Source: Bacteroidales bacterium (GTDB lineage: Bacteria; Bacteroidota; Bacteroidia; Bacteroidales; UBA7960). From it: 16,030 bases of DNA. The stretch is from contig SLEW01000318.1 of NCBI GenBank assembly GCA_007124575.1, forward strand, positions 1 through 16,030, written 5' to 3'. This document shows, in pieces, positions 1-7,863 of the stretch. The translations under genes and the position numbers were made by a program. Under the pieces are notes generated by a model that saw nothing but the letters and a program-made list of their open reading frames with translations, made no database searches and had not been told where the DNA came from. Positions within the stretch are counted from its first letter, which is position 1. Every line of letters starts with the position of its first letter.

Positions 1-110
1 TCAAAAAGTATATTCTGATATCATAATGATCTTTAACCGGGGTTTTGCCGGCCCGCCTGAAGTTATCGGCTGCTGAGGCTTATCTTGCAACAGGCCTTTT
101 GTTCTGTATC

Positions 111-974
111 TTATGGCGGTGAGATGAGGATCTTTTCCATTTGTTCTTGCAGGTGTTTGGCAGCCTCACGTGCTCTGATGTCAAAATCGTCATCGCGGGA
201 AGCATGGATAATTCCACGTGAGCTGTTTACCAGCATCCCAACCTCGTGGGTCATACATTGTGCTGCTACCTCTTCCAGTTGACCTCCCTGGGCTCCTACC
301 CCGGGGACAAGAAAGAAATGATCAGGTGCCGTTTTTCTTATTGCTGCCAGCGATTCCGGCCGTGTAGCACCCAGTACAAACATCATGTTTTCGGGACTAC
401 CCCACGAAAGGCATGCTTTCACAACGGCATGGTATAGTTTTACCGTACCTTCGGTGTCCGGAGGGCTTTTAGCTGTGCCTGGCCGGCAGTTTAAAGTCTG
501 AAAGTCACTGGCTCCCGGATTGGATGTAAGGGCCAGGATCACAGCCCATTTTCCAGGCACGTCAAGGAAGGGCTTTACAGAATCATGACCCATGTATGGA
601 TTTACCGTCACCGCGTCAAAAGGGAGATTTGCAAGAAAGGTTTTTGCATATTGACGGGATGAGTTGCCAATATCTGCACGTTTGGCATCCGCTATGGTAA
701 ACACAGGCCCTTTTGGATGTGATGCCAGGTAGTCGATAGTCTTTTCGAGGCTTTCCCAGCCGCGACTGCCCTGGCTTTCATAAAAGGCGATGTTGGGTTT
801 ATAGGCCACAGCCAGGTCGATGGTAGCATCTATGATGATGCGGTTGAACTCGAAGAGCGGATGCCTGCTGTCATTTTTTATCATCGGTGGGATAAGATCC
901 GTGTCGGGATCCAGTCCGACACATAAGAAAGATTTCTTTTCCCTGATGGTGTTGATCAGCTCTTGCTTGTTCAT
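111..974 (-). CDS. pyrF: Orotidine-5'-phosphate decarboxylase (type 2 PyrF)
   Basis: Cytoplasmic enzyme that decarboxylates OMP to UMP, the last step of de novo pyrimidine synthesis. The 287-residue protein has the phosphate-barrel strand CVGLDPD (residues 18-24), the catalytic Lys/Asp cluster DAKRADIG (96-103), the phosphate-binding loop PGVGAQGG (224-231) and SSRGI (251-255). The length and the DAKRADIG form fit the longer type 2 family rather than the roughly 230-residue E. coli type. The start is an ATG at 974, 17 bp after the prfA stop, so the gene is almost certainly the last of a purM-prfA-pyrF transcript. No promoter of its own is visible in that gap. The stop is TAA at 111-113, and no convincing terminator hairpin follows in the 110 bases left in the window. 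Family assignment is firm. Confidence 0.96.
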   Translation of the reverse strand: MNKQELINTIREKKSFLCVGLDPDTDLIPPMIKNDSRHPLFEFNRIIIDATIDLAVAYKPNIAFYESQGSRGWESLEKTIDYLASHPKGPVFTIADAKRADIGNSSRQYAKTFLANLPFDAVTVNPYMGHDSVKPFLDVPGKWAVILALTSNPGASDFQTLNCRPGTAKSPPDTEGTVKLYHAVVKACLSWGSPENMMFVLGATRPESLAAIRKTAPDHFFLVPGVGAQGGQLEEVAAQCMTHEVGMLVNSSRGIIHASRDDDFDIRAREAAKHLQEQMEKILISPP

Positions 975-991
975 CCCGGCTTTGTTTTCTG

Positions 992-2065
992 TTAGGAAAC
1001 TCCTTCTTTGAGTTTTTCGGCATTTTCTGCTACCTGCAAAGCGTCAATGATTTCCAGGATGTCTCCGTCCATTACGGCAGAAAGATTATAAAGCGTGAGG
1101 CCTATGCGGTGGTCGGTAACCCGGCCCTGCGGAAAGTTGTATGTCCTGATTTTTGCTGATCTGTCACCGGTGGACACCATGGTTTTTCGTTGCGATGATA
1201 TCTCGTCCAGGTATTTTTTGTATTCCATGTCGTAAAGCCTGCTTCGAAGCACCTTCATGGCTTTATCCATGTTTTTAATCTGTGATTTCTGATCCTGGCA
1301 CGACACAACGATACCTGTTGGTTCATGAGTTAGTCTGACTGCTGAATAGGTGGTGTTCACCGACTGCCCCCCAGGTCCGGAAGAGCAAAATGTTTCCTTT
1401 TTGATATCGGCTGGTTTGAGGTCCACATCAAACTCATCGGCTTCAGGAAGCACGGCCACAGTGGCTGCCGAGGTATGTACCCTGCCCTGTGTCTCGGTTT
1501 GGGGAACGCGCTGGACGCGATGTACACCCGATTCATATTTTAATACGCCATATACTCCATCACCGGTAACATTGAAGATCACTTCCTTGAAACCACCAGA
1601 GGTGCCTTCATTCATTACGACAAGCTCTGTCTTCCATTTTTGGGCTTCACAGAATTTTATATACATCCTGTAAAGATCCCCTGCGAAGATCGCTGCTTCG
1701 TCGCCTCCGGTGCCTGCACGGATCTCCACGATGGCGTTTTTGTCATCCTGTGGATCAGAAGGGATTAGCAAAAGACGTATTTTCTCTTCCAGTGCTTCCT
1801 TCCTTTCAGCCAGGTCATCGAGCTCTCTGCGGGCCATTTCCCTGAACTCAGGATCCTTTTCCTTGTTGAGCATCTCTTTGGAAGATTCTATATTGTCAAG
1901 TACATGTTCGTACTCTTCATGGGCTTCTATGATGGGCTCGAGGTCCTTATATTCTTTGCTGAGTTTAATGTAGCGCTTCATGTCCGACATGACATCCGGA
2001 TCAGCAATGAATTTTGCCACCTCTTCATGACGTTCTTTAATAGCCTGTAATTTCTCCAGTAGCAT
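992..2065 (-). CDS. prfA: Peptide chain release factor 1
   Basis: Recognises UAA and UAG in the ribosomal A site and triggers peptidyl-tRNA hydrolysis. The 357-residue length is typical of RF1. The catalytic GGQ is at residues 232-234 inside SSGPGGQSVNTT. The codon-recognition tripeptide region reads VQRVPQTETQGRVHTSA, so the PxT motif is PQT (188-190) instead of the PAT of E. coli. From memory PQT is common in Bacteroidota RF1, and the PxT pattern, as opposed to SPF, separates it from RF2. The acidic coiled N-terminal domain (1-100) is intact. ATG start at 2065. It lies 48 bp after purM and 17 bp before pyrF. A TAACTTTG box just upstream could give a second transcript start. Confidence 0.97.
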   Translation of the reverse strand: MLLEKLQAIKERHEEVAKFIADPDVMSDMKRYIKLSKEYKDLEPIIEAHEEYEHVLDNIESSKEMLNKEKDPEFREMARRELDDLAERKEALEEKIRLLLIPSDPQDDKNAIVEIRAGTGGDEAAIFAGDLYRMYIKFCEAQKWKTELVVMNEGTSGGFKEVIFNVTGDGVYGVLKYESGVHRVQRVPQTETQGRVHTSAATVAVLPEADEFDVDLKPADIKKETFCSSGPGGQSVNTTYSAVRLTHEPTGIVVSCQDQKSQIKNMDKAMKVLRSRLYDMEYKKYLDEISSQRKTMVSTGDRSAKIRTYNFPQGRVTDHRIGLTLYNLSAVMDGDILEIIDALQVAENAEKLKEGVS

Positions 2066-2084
2066 GGTGAATGATTTTGAGATG

Positions 2085-2092
2085 CAAAGTTA
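2085..2092 (-). promoter_or_regulatory. Candidate -7 box of an internal promoter for prfA-pyrF
   Basis: On the minus strand the 48-bp purM-prfA gap contains TAACTTTG, an exact match to the Bacteroidota -7 consensus TAnnTTTG. It would place the RNA start about 15 nt before the prfA ATG. No TTTG lies about 19 nt further upstream, so only half of the bipartite promoter is seen. Confidence 0.35.
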
Positions 2093-2113
2093 CAAAAATG
2101 TGACGAAGTATGG

Positions 2114-3280
2114 TCAGGAATACCGAATAGTACCTTCAGGACCTTCTATGGAAAGGTTTTTCCTGCCTGATTCCTCTACCCTGCCGATAATTTTTGCTTC
2201 CAGGTTAAATCCTGCGCAAAGTCGGATCATTTCTTTTGCCGCTGTGAGGTCATTCACATAGAGTTCGAAACGGTGTCCCATATTAAAGACCTTATACATC
2301 TCGCGCCAGGCAGTTTCTGTGGTCTTTTGAATATACTCAAACAGGGGCGGCGGGTCAAATGGGGAATCCTTGATCACATGCAGTTTATCGATGAAGTGCA
2401 GCACTTTTGTTTGTCCGCCTCCACTGCAGTGTATCATCCCATGGATGCTATCTCTGTGGGCGTTCAAAATTTCCTTGATTACCGGAGCATAAGTACGTGT
2501 GGGGCTTAGAACCATCTTTCCCACGTTCACTGGCATGCCCGGAATCTTATCGGTAAGCCGGCAACTGCCGGTATAAACCACATTCTCATCCAGGCTAATA
2601 TCATAACTTTCCGGATACGATCGGGCGTAGCTTTTATCAAAGACATCATGCCTGGCAGATGTCAGCCCATTGCTCCCCATGCCGCTGTTATACGCTTCTT
2701 CGTATGTGGTTTGTCCATGGGATGCCAGTCCAACGATGACATCCCCTGCTCGGATATCTGCATTGTCGACTACGTTCTTGCGGGGCATTCGTGCCGTCAC
2801 GGTGGAATCAACAATTACCGTACGCACCAGGTCACCTACATCGGCAGTTTCTCCTCCGGTGAGGATAACCGGTATACCCAGGTTGCGCATTTTTTCAAGA
2901 AATGACTCGGTACCTTCTATGATGGCTTTAATGACCTCGCCAGGTACCTGTTTTTTGTTGCGTCCGATGGTAGAGGAAAGCAGAATGTTATCAGTAGCAC
3001 CCACACAAAGAAGGTCATCCAGATTCATTACGATAGCGTCCTGGGCAATGCCTTTCCATACCGATAAATCACCAGTTTCCTTCCAATAAAGCCAGGCCAG
3101 CGATGACTTGGTACCGGCGCCGTCGGCGTGCATAATGTTGCAATGCGTGGATGATCCGCCCAGGTAGTCAGGTACGATCTTGCAAAATGCTTTGGGGTAT
3201 AAGCCTTTATCCAGATTACCTATGGCTGCATGCACATCCTCTTTATCCGGGGAAACCCCTCTTTGCTGATATGTTCCCAT
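2114..3280 (-). CDS. purM: Phosphoribosylformylglycinamidine cyclo-ligase (AIR synthetase)
   Basis: ATP-dependent ring closure of FGAM to aminoimidazole ribotide in purine synthesis; cytoplasmic. The 388-residue protein belongs to the PurM-type fold: the N-terminal AIRS motif HADGAGTK is at residues 51-58, GGETADVGD at 142-150 and the glycine-rich GMGSNGLT at 200-207. A C-terminal AIRS_C-like half follows, with CSGGGQTK. It is somewhat longer and differently spaced than the roughly 345-residue E. coli enzyme, as expected for the Bacteroidota form. The ATG at 3278-3280 overlaps the TAA stop of the upstream OmpA-family gene by one base (TAATG on the coding strand), which implies translational coupling. 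No separate promoter is visible. prfA follows after 48 bp. Confidence 0.95.
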   Translation of the reverse strand: MGTYQQRGVSPDKEDVHAAIGNLDKGLYPKAFCKIVPDYLGGSSTHCNIMHADGAGTKSSLAWLYWKETGDLSVWKGIAQDAIVMNLDDLLCVGATDNILLSSTIGRNKKQVPGEVIKAIIEGTESFLEKMRNLGIPVILTGGETADVGDLVRTVIVDSTVTARMPRKNVVDNADIRAGDVIVGLASHGQTTYEEAYNSGMGSNGLTSARHDVFDKSYARSYPESYDISLDENVVYTGSCRLTDKIPGMPVNVGKMVLSPTRTYAPVIKEILNAHRDSIHGMIHCSGGGQTKVLHFIDKLHVIKDSPFDPPPLFEYIQKTTETAWREMYKVFNMGHRFELYVNDLTAAKEMIRLCAGFNLEAKIIGRVEESGRKNLSIEGPEGTIRYS

Positions 3281-5379
3281 TATCTATCCTCTTCTGATGA
3301 CTCTTCTTCTGATGATTCTTCCAGGTCCGGATCAGGTATTTCCCGCAGCTCCTCTTCCTCTTCTTCCGGCGGTGGCTCATAGTCTTCTCTAAGCACCCTG
3401 AATTCAGTACGCCGGTTCATCTCATGTGCCACCTCCTGCATGTCTTCAGATTCAAGTCCGTCAATAAACTCTTCTGTAAGCTCTGTGCCTTCTTCAAAGA
3501 GATAGCCATTTCTTTCTATATCCCTGTCAAGTACCCTTGGCTCGCGTTTCCCATAGCCGGCTGCTTCTATTCTTTCGGCTTCAATGCCTTGTTCAATGAG
3601 ATAATCGACCACGGCTTCAGCCCGGCGCAAGCTCAGTGTATCGTTATATTCGTGGGTTCCCCTGCTGTCTGTATGGGATGCCAGCTCGATGACAATATGA
3701 GGATTGTCTTGCAGGGTTTGCACCAGGCCGTTCAGGGAGTCTTTAAATTGTGTTTGCAGTTCCCAGCTGTCGAACTCATAAAGAATTTCCGGAAGCTCAA
3801 TGGCTGTAACGGGTATGGGTGCAATCTCTATTTCCACTTCAAATTCCCGGCTTCGCTCCAAACCTTTGGTTGATTCGGTAGCCCTTCCGGAGAAATACCC
3901 TGATTTGGTCACCAGGATTTCATAGGATGTGTTTTCTTTAACCATGGTTTCGTCAAAGAGAAAACTTCCATCCTGATCTGTTTCTTTTTGAATGAGGGAG
4001 CCGTCGGAGCCGACGAGCTGCACGTTTGCATCTGCCACGGAGGTTCTTGTGCTGTCGTCAACCACCGTTCCGCTGATTAAGAACTCTACTGGTGCCTGGT
4101 AGAAAGAGTATATGTCATAAATACCCCTGGGGCCTCTGTTTGATGTAAAAAAGCCTTGCTCTCTGCCAGGTTTGAATACGATGCCAAAATCATCAGCCGA
4201 GCTGTTAAAGGGAGGGCCAATGTTTTCCGGCTCTGACCATTCGCCACCTCTGTATTGGGATGTAAAAATATCCAGCCCACCCATCCCCGGATGTCCGTTG
4301 GAAGCAAAAAACAGCGTGCCATCCTCATGAACATAAGGGAACATTTCATCTCCTTTGGTGTTGATGGTTTCTCCGAGATTCTCCGGCGATCCGAACGCGT
4401 CGTTCCTTGTTTGCCTGCGAACCACCCAGATATCTTTTTCACCTATATTGCCAGGCATGTTTGAAACAAAATAAAGTTCCAGTTCGTCCGGGCTGATGGC
4501 AGGATGTCCTACCGTAATCAGGCTATCCTCTGTCAGGGGAATTTCCTGTGGGTTGACCCAGTTGGCTCCTTCACGGGCTGCTCTGAATATGCGGCATCCC
4601 ATGCTGATATCTTCAGCTCTTGTACACCTTGTGAAGTACATTTCTGTAGCTGGAGCATTTACTGATGGAGCACCTTCGTTGTATTCGGTGTTAATGGGTC
4701 CTTCATCCAATAATGAAGGCCGGTCCCAGTTTCCGGCACGGTCCTCGTACGTCACGAAAAAAGAAGTGTGATTATGTCCGGTCCAGGGATCTTCATCGCG
4801 TCCCAGGGCATCATCGCGGGAAGAAGCAAAAATCAGTGTTGACCCTCTGTGGTCTCCATAGGCCGGAGTCATATCATCAGCCCGTGAGTTAAGAAGCCGC
4901 ATGGCTTCAATATCATAGTCTTCCGGCTCATCCATCAATTTTATTGCAAGCTCAACAGACTCGAGTCCGTGTGGACCGCGCCAGTCATCAGGAACTTTTT
5001 CTATGTATGCCTCAAAGGTCTCCCTGGCCTCTTCATACTTTCCGTTTTGCATCTCGGCCTGGGCGAGATACAGCATTGCGACCGGATCGGGATAATCTAT
5101 ACGGACAGCCCGCCTGAACCACGACTCAGCCATTCGGTGGTTGTTTGTGTACTTATAGCACATCGCCACTTTAAAAGTGAGTTCTGCCGATTTCTCTCTT
5201 TCACCACGGTCCAGTCTGTCGAGTACGCGGCGGTAATGATCGATGGCTTCATGGTATTGCTGAAGCTCATAGGCCCGCTCAGCCCGCTCAAGCCTGCGAC
5301 TTTGTCCATAAACATCATCTGAAATGGTGAAAGCAGCGATCCAGAGGATCAGAAAAGAAAGCTTAATCAGCTTATACAT
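3280..5379 (-). CDS. PorE-like TPR / PD40 propeller / OmpA peptidoglycan-binding protein
   Basis: Probable periplasmic or outer-membrane-associated protein of 699 residues. Domains in order: signal peptide (1-25, cleavage near VYG|QS, no lipobox Cys); TPR repeats (about 27-150, e.g. AMLYLAQAEMQNGKYEEA); a PD40/WD40-like beta-propeller (about 170-425) with repeated blades of the FFASN or YFVSN type; a carboxypeptidase-regulatory-like beta-sandwich (about 434-500); an OmpA C-terminal domain (about 527-664) with the peptidoglycan-contact pattern SHTDSRG...LSLRRAEAV and terminal NRRTEFRVL. This order matches PorE of the type IX secretion system and many Bacteroidota paralogues, so a T9SS role is possible but not shown. 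After the OmpA domain comes a very acidic tail (668-699, poly-Glu and SSEE repeats), which is unusual. Its stop overlaps the purM ATG. A TATTTTTG box lies 77 bp upstream. Confidence 0.92.
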   Translation of the reverse strand: MYKLIKLSFLILWIAAFTISDDVYGQSRRLERAERAYELQQYHEAIDHYRRVLDRLDRGEREKSAELTFKVAMCYKYTNNHRMAESWFRRAVRIDYPDPVAMLYLAQAEMQNGKYEEARETFEAYIEKVPDDWRGPHGLESVELAIKLMDEPEDYDIEAMRLLNSRADDMTPAYGDHRGSTLIFASSRDDALGRDEDPWTGHNHTSFFVTYEDRAGNWDRPSLLDEGPINTEYNEGAPSVNAPATEMYFTRCTRAEDISMGCRIFRAAREGANWVNPQEIPLTEDSLITVGHPAISPDELELYFVSNMPGNIGEKDIWVVRRQTRNDAFGSPENLGETINTKGDEMFPYVHEDGTLFFASNGHPGMGGLDIFTSQYRGGEWSEPENIGPPFNSSADDFGIVFKPGREQGFFTSNRGPRGIYDIYSFYQAPVEFLISGTVVDDSTRTSVADANVQLVGSDGSLIQKETDQDGSFLFDETMVKENTSYEILVTKSGYFSGRATESTKGLERSREFEVEIEIAPIPVTAIELPEILYEFDSWELQTQFKDSLNGLVQTLQDNPHIVIELASHTDSRGTHEYNDTLSLRRAEAVVDYLIEQGIEAERIEAAGYGKREPRVLDRDIERNGYLFEEGTELTEEFIDGLESEDMQEVAHEMNRRTEFRVLREDYEPPPEEEEEELREIPDPDLEESSEEESSEEDR

Positions 5380-5456
5380 GTATATTACCTGTTAAAACTT
5401 AAGTTATAATTCTGCTTTTAATGCGAATATAAAACGCTGCAAACCGGAAATAATTG

Positions 5457-5464
5457 CAAAAATA
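5457..5464 (-). promoter_or_regulatory. Candidate -7 box upstream of the OmpA-family gene
   Basis: TATTTTTG on the minus strand matches TAnnTTTG exactly and sits in the 92-bp gap between the tatA-like gene and the OmpA-family gene. It would give a leader of about 73 nt. I see no TTTG at the expected -33 position, so read-through from the tatA-like gene remains equally likely. Confidence 0.3.
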
Positions 5465-5471
5465 AAATGCA

Positions 5472-5873
5472 TTATTCAGCCTTATGTTTTGATTCCTCAG
5501 CTTGTTTATATGGCAAGGGCAGGTCGTCATCGGAAAGTTCTTCCACCCCCTGATTTGTTTCTTCCGTTTGATGGATATTGTCGCTATTCTCTTTGTTGTC
5601 TTCCGGGGTGCTGCTTGCCGTATTTTTAAAAGCTTCCACCTCTTTTTTAACTTCTGTCTCCATCTTTCTTGCCTCCCCTTCCACCTCAGATGAATACCGG
5701 TGGATCTCGGAATTTATCTCACGCTGCACCTTTCGCACTTCGCCAAGGCCTTTGCCCAGCATACGGGCTATTTCCGGTATCTTTTTGGGGCCGAACAACA
5801 ACAATACCAACAAGATGAGCATTAAAATCTCGCCGCCACTGATTCCAAAAAGTAAGATTAACGGTATTGCCAT
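5472..5873 (-). CDS. tatA: TatA/Hcf106-family Sec-independent translocase subunit
   Basis: Single-pass inner-membrane protein of the twin-arginine translocation pathway. The start used here is ATG at 5871-5873 (133 residues). An upstream in-frame GTG at 5888 would add six residues but lies at or before the transcript start predicted from the TATTTTTG box at 5891-5898. From the ATG, a hydrophobic helix (about residues 3-26, containing GISGGEILMLILLVLLLFG) is followed by the family hinge and amphipathic helix FGPKKIPEIARMLGKGLGEV. A long, charged, probably disordered tail follows, rich in Glu, Asn, Ser and Thr. TatA of this phylum is usually nearer 60-90 residues, so the protein could be TatB-like; TatA and TatB cannot be separated by eye. 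No tatC is in the window. Confidence 0.86.
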   Translation of the reverse strand: MAIPLILLFGISGGEILMLILLVLLLFGPKKIPEIARMLGKGLGEVRKVQREINSEIHRYSSEVEGEARKMETEVKKEVEAFKNTASSTPEDNKENSDNIHQTEETNQGVEELSDDDLPLPYKQAEESKHKAE

Positions 5874-5890
5874 TTGCCTAAATTTCACTA

Positions 5891-5921
5891 CAAAAATAAT
5901 GCTTTCCTGTCTAATTACATA
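5891..5921 (-). promoter_or_regulatory. Promoter of the tatA-like gene
   Basis: On the minus strand, TATG (5918-5921) is followed by exactly 19 nt and then TATTTTTG (5891-5898). The -7 box is a perfect TAnnTTTG and the -33 box is one base off TTTG. The RNA would begin near 5886, leaving about 12 nt before the ATG at 5873. This argues against the GTG start at 5888. Confidence 0.6.
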
Positions 5922-5980
5922 ACCATCCTCCTCTGCAATTGGATGAACGCATCAGGCAAAATCAATAAATCAAATTATTC

Positions 5981-6010
5981 TTTATGGAACTGGCAAATTT
6001 TGTATTTTTA
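5981..6010 (+). promoter_or_regulatory. Weak candidate promoter for the MFS gene
   Basis: TTTA (5981-5984), 18 nt, then TATTTTTA (6003-6010): one mismatch in each box of the Bacteroidota consensus. The RNA start would be about 17 nt before the ATG at 6033. It is the best match in the 159-bp divergent gap between the tatA-like and MFS genes, but it is weak. Confidence 0.25.
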
Positions 6011-6032
6011 CTGCTCTTAAACACGATACGAT

Positions 6033-7631
6033 ATGCTACCTTTTCAAAAGAAGCTTACGAATTCTTTTTACGCCATGCTGAGCCTGCCGGCTACAGCCAT
6101 GGGCTTTGGCCTGGCAGTTCAGATAGCAGCTTTAAGCTGGTTGTTAAGTACGAAATATGGTCTGGAGATCAGTGACATCGGTCTCGTATGGGCCACCGGG
6201 CCGCTGGCCGGCATCATCGGACAGGTGGTGGTGGGAATCATCAGCGACAACGTGTGGGTCATGAACGGGCGGCGCCGCGCATTTATCCTGGTGGGTGGCG
6301 TTTTGGCAGCATTAGGGTTGCTTGCCCTGCCGAATATCGGGATCATCCAGGCAGGACTGGGGCTGGATGGCGTGCTTGGTATTGCCATTGTGGTGTCGCT
6401 GAGCATCGACCTGGCCATCAACATCAGCTTCAACCCTACCAGGGCTATCATTGCCGATGTAACTCCTGAAGGACGACCCAGGACAAAAGGATATACCTGG
6501 ATGCAAACTGTTTCAGGTACATTTGGTGTACTTGCCTACCTGATCGGAGCTGTCTGGGGTAACTATGTGCTGATCTATTTTGGTGTTGTGCTGGTATTTC
6601 TTTTTTCTGTTATTCCACCCTTTTTCATCAAGGAGCCCAGGCACCTTGGTCAGTACGGAAAAGACGATGAAGAAGCTGCCGCTGCCAACAAAGCCTATGC
6701 AGAAAGCAAAAAAGACAGCGTAAATGAGGCCTCCCTTTTTGAAATCATGAAAACCATCTTTCCGCTTTGGGGCTTCCTGCTTTATGCATTCTATGGCATA
6801 TTCAGAAGGGTTGGCCTGTTTCCGGATATACCTTATTATGGCCTCGAGATTTTCTGTGCCCTTCTGACTGTTGTAGTAGTGGTTATCACCATGACACAGA
6901 AAGAAAACGGCATTTCCCGCGAAAAGGACGGACTTATCGGCTTCAGGAAGGTGCTGGCTGCTCATTCGTTTACATGGATCGGCGTGCAGACCATGTTTAT
7001 CTATCTTTTCGCCTTTGTGCGTTTCCGGGTTCCTGAACTTGCTGATGTGGACATTGACCCGTTACTCCTGGAAAACGGTGAAAATGGGGTGCTGGAATCG
7101 GCAAGAATAGAGGAAATCGATGCTACCGTCGGGCAAATCGTTAACTGGAGCTTTTTCTCACTCAACCTGGTGGCAGCCATCATCCCGGTGCTGCTCCTGG
7201 AGCCTTTGGCTGCGCGATTTGGCAGGGTCAGGACACACGCTGTGAGCATCACCATCATGACGCTTGGCTATTTAAGCATATTGCAGTTTGGATATACGCC
7301 AGCACTTATTTATGGTCTGATGGCCATCGTAGGTATTGGATGGGCGGCTACCATCAGTCTCCCTTTTGCCATCATGTCACAAAAAATATCGCAATCACGG
7401 ATGGGGCTTTATATGGGACTGTTTAACCTTTCCGTGGTGCTGCCGCAGTTTGTTTCAAGCTTTGGTGTAGGTGAAATTGTTCAAGAAGCAGAAGATAAGG
7501 GTGTTATATTTGTAGTAAGTGCACTTACAGTAGGCATTTCTGCCTTGCTGTGGTATTTTGTTAAGGAACCCAAAGACGTATTTACGAAAAATCCGGTTCT
7601 TGCTGCGGAGGAAAAAGAAACGGAAGCTTAA
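6033..7631 (+). CDS. Major facilitator superfamily transporter, SLC45/GPH-like (probable sugar symporter)
   Basis: Polytopic inner-membrane carrier of 532 residues. After TM2, the loop reads GIISDNVWVMNGRRRAFIL (68-85 region), the loop 2-3 motif with triple Arg typical of SLC45/plant sucrose-type and related GPH-like sugar/H+ symporters. Hydrophobic segments by eye: about 12-34, 50-70, 83-101, 110-131, 158-176, 178-197, then 243-258 and 268-287, then 309-330, 370-390, 403-420, 424-446, 457-478 and 491-510. That is about 14, two more than the canonical 12, with the extra pair in the central loop after a charged stretch (201-235). It precedes susC/susD on the same strand, so transport of an imported oligosaccharide or its breakdown product is inferred. 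The substrate is unknown. Confidence 0.88.
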   Translation: MLPFQKKLTNSFYAMLSLPATAMGFGLAVQIAALSWLLSTKYGLEISDIGLVWATGPLAGIIGQVVVGIISDNVWVMNGRRRAFILVGGVLAALGLLALPNIGIIQAGLGLDGVLGIAIVVSLSIDLAINISFNPTRAIIADVTPEGRPRTKGYTWMQTVSGTFGVLAYLIGAVWGNYVLIYFGVVLVFLFSVIPPFFIKEPRHLGQYGKDDEEAAAANKAYAESKKDSVNEASLFEIMKTIFPLWGFLLYAFYGIFRRVGLFPDIPYYGLEIFCALLTVVVVVITMTQKENGISREKDGLIGFRKVLAAHSFTWIGVQTMFIYLFAFVRFRVPELADVDIDPLLLENGENGVLESARIEEIDATVGQIVNWSFFSLNLVAAIIPVLLLEPLAARFGRVRTHAVSITIMTLGYLSILQFGYTPALIYGLMAIVGIGWAATISLPFAIMSQKISQSRMGLYMGLFNLSVVLPQFVSSFGVGEIVQEAEDKGVIFVVSALTVGISALLWYFVKEPKDVFTKNPVLAAEEKETEA

Positions 7632-7819
7632 ACATAAAGAATATAAAGTCTTACGCATCCACCGCTGCGGTTTAATTCAATCTTACCGGCATCAGAGGGA
7701 AAACCTGTTTGCTTGCCTGATATGTCTCAAGCCAGAGACAACAACAGCTGTATTATACTATGATTTTGTCGTTTTCCGGACGCTGCTTATCCGGTAGCAT
7801 AGATTATGAATTATCCTGT

Positions 7820-7838
7820 TACATCCAGGGAGGATGTA
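7820..7838. repeat. Perfect 7-bp inverted repeat, candidate operator
   Basis: TACATCC, 5-nt spacer AGGGA, then GGATGTA. The symmetrical 19-bp site ends 25 bp before the -33 box of the susC promoter, a usual place for an activator or repressor dimer. It is not followed by a T-tract, so it is a poor terminator. The function is inferred from position only. Confidence 0.45.
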
Positions 7839-7863
7839 TTGGTTGAAATTTGTTTACAGAATA

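Noticed and set aside
32..52. CCGG-N7-CCGG hairpin downstream of pyrF as terminator
   Set aside because: Only a 4-bp stem and no clear T-tract on the minus strand.
2..76. Open 24-codon plus-strand tail ending in TGA at 74-76 (ends ...PPEVIGC)
   Set aside because: Could be the end of a plus-strand gene from outside the window, but the other two frames also end within the first 25 bases and nothing in it is recognisable.
1496..1502. PQT instead of PAT in release factor 1 as a possible codon-specificity change
   Set aside because: The PxT pattern is kept and, from memory, PQT is usual in Bacteroidota RF1; TAA, TAG and TGA all occur as stops in this window.
7776..7794. CCGGA/TCCGG hairpin as terminator of the MFS gene
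   Set aside because: Only 5 bp with a 9-nt loop and no T-run after it.
7558..7797. 79-codon plus-strand frame overlapping the end of the MFS gene and the gap
   Set aside because: Lys/Arg-rich start is the shifted reading of the MFS C-terminus; no family resemblance and a start inside a confident gene.
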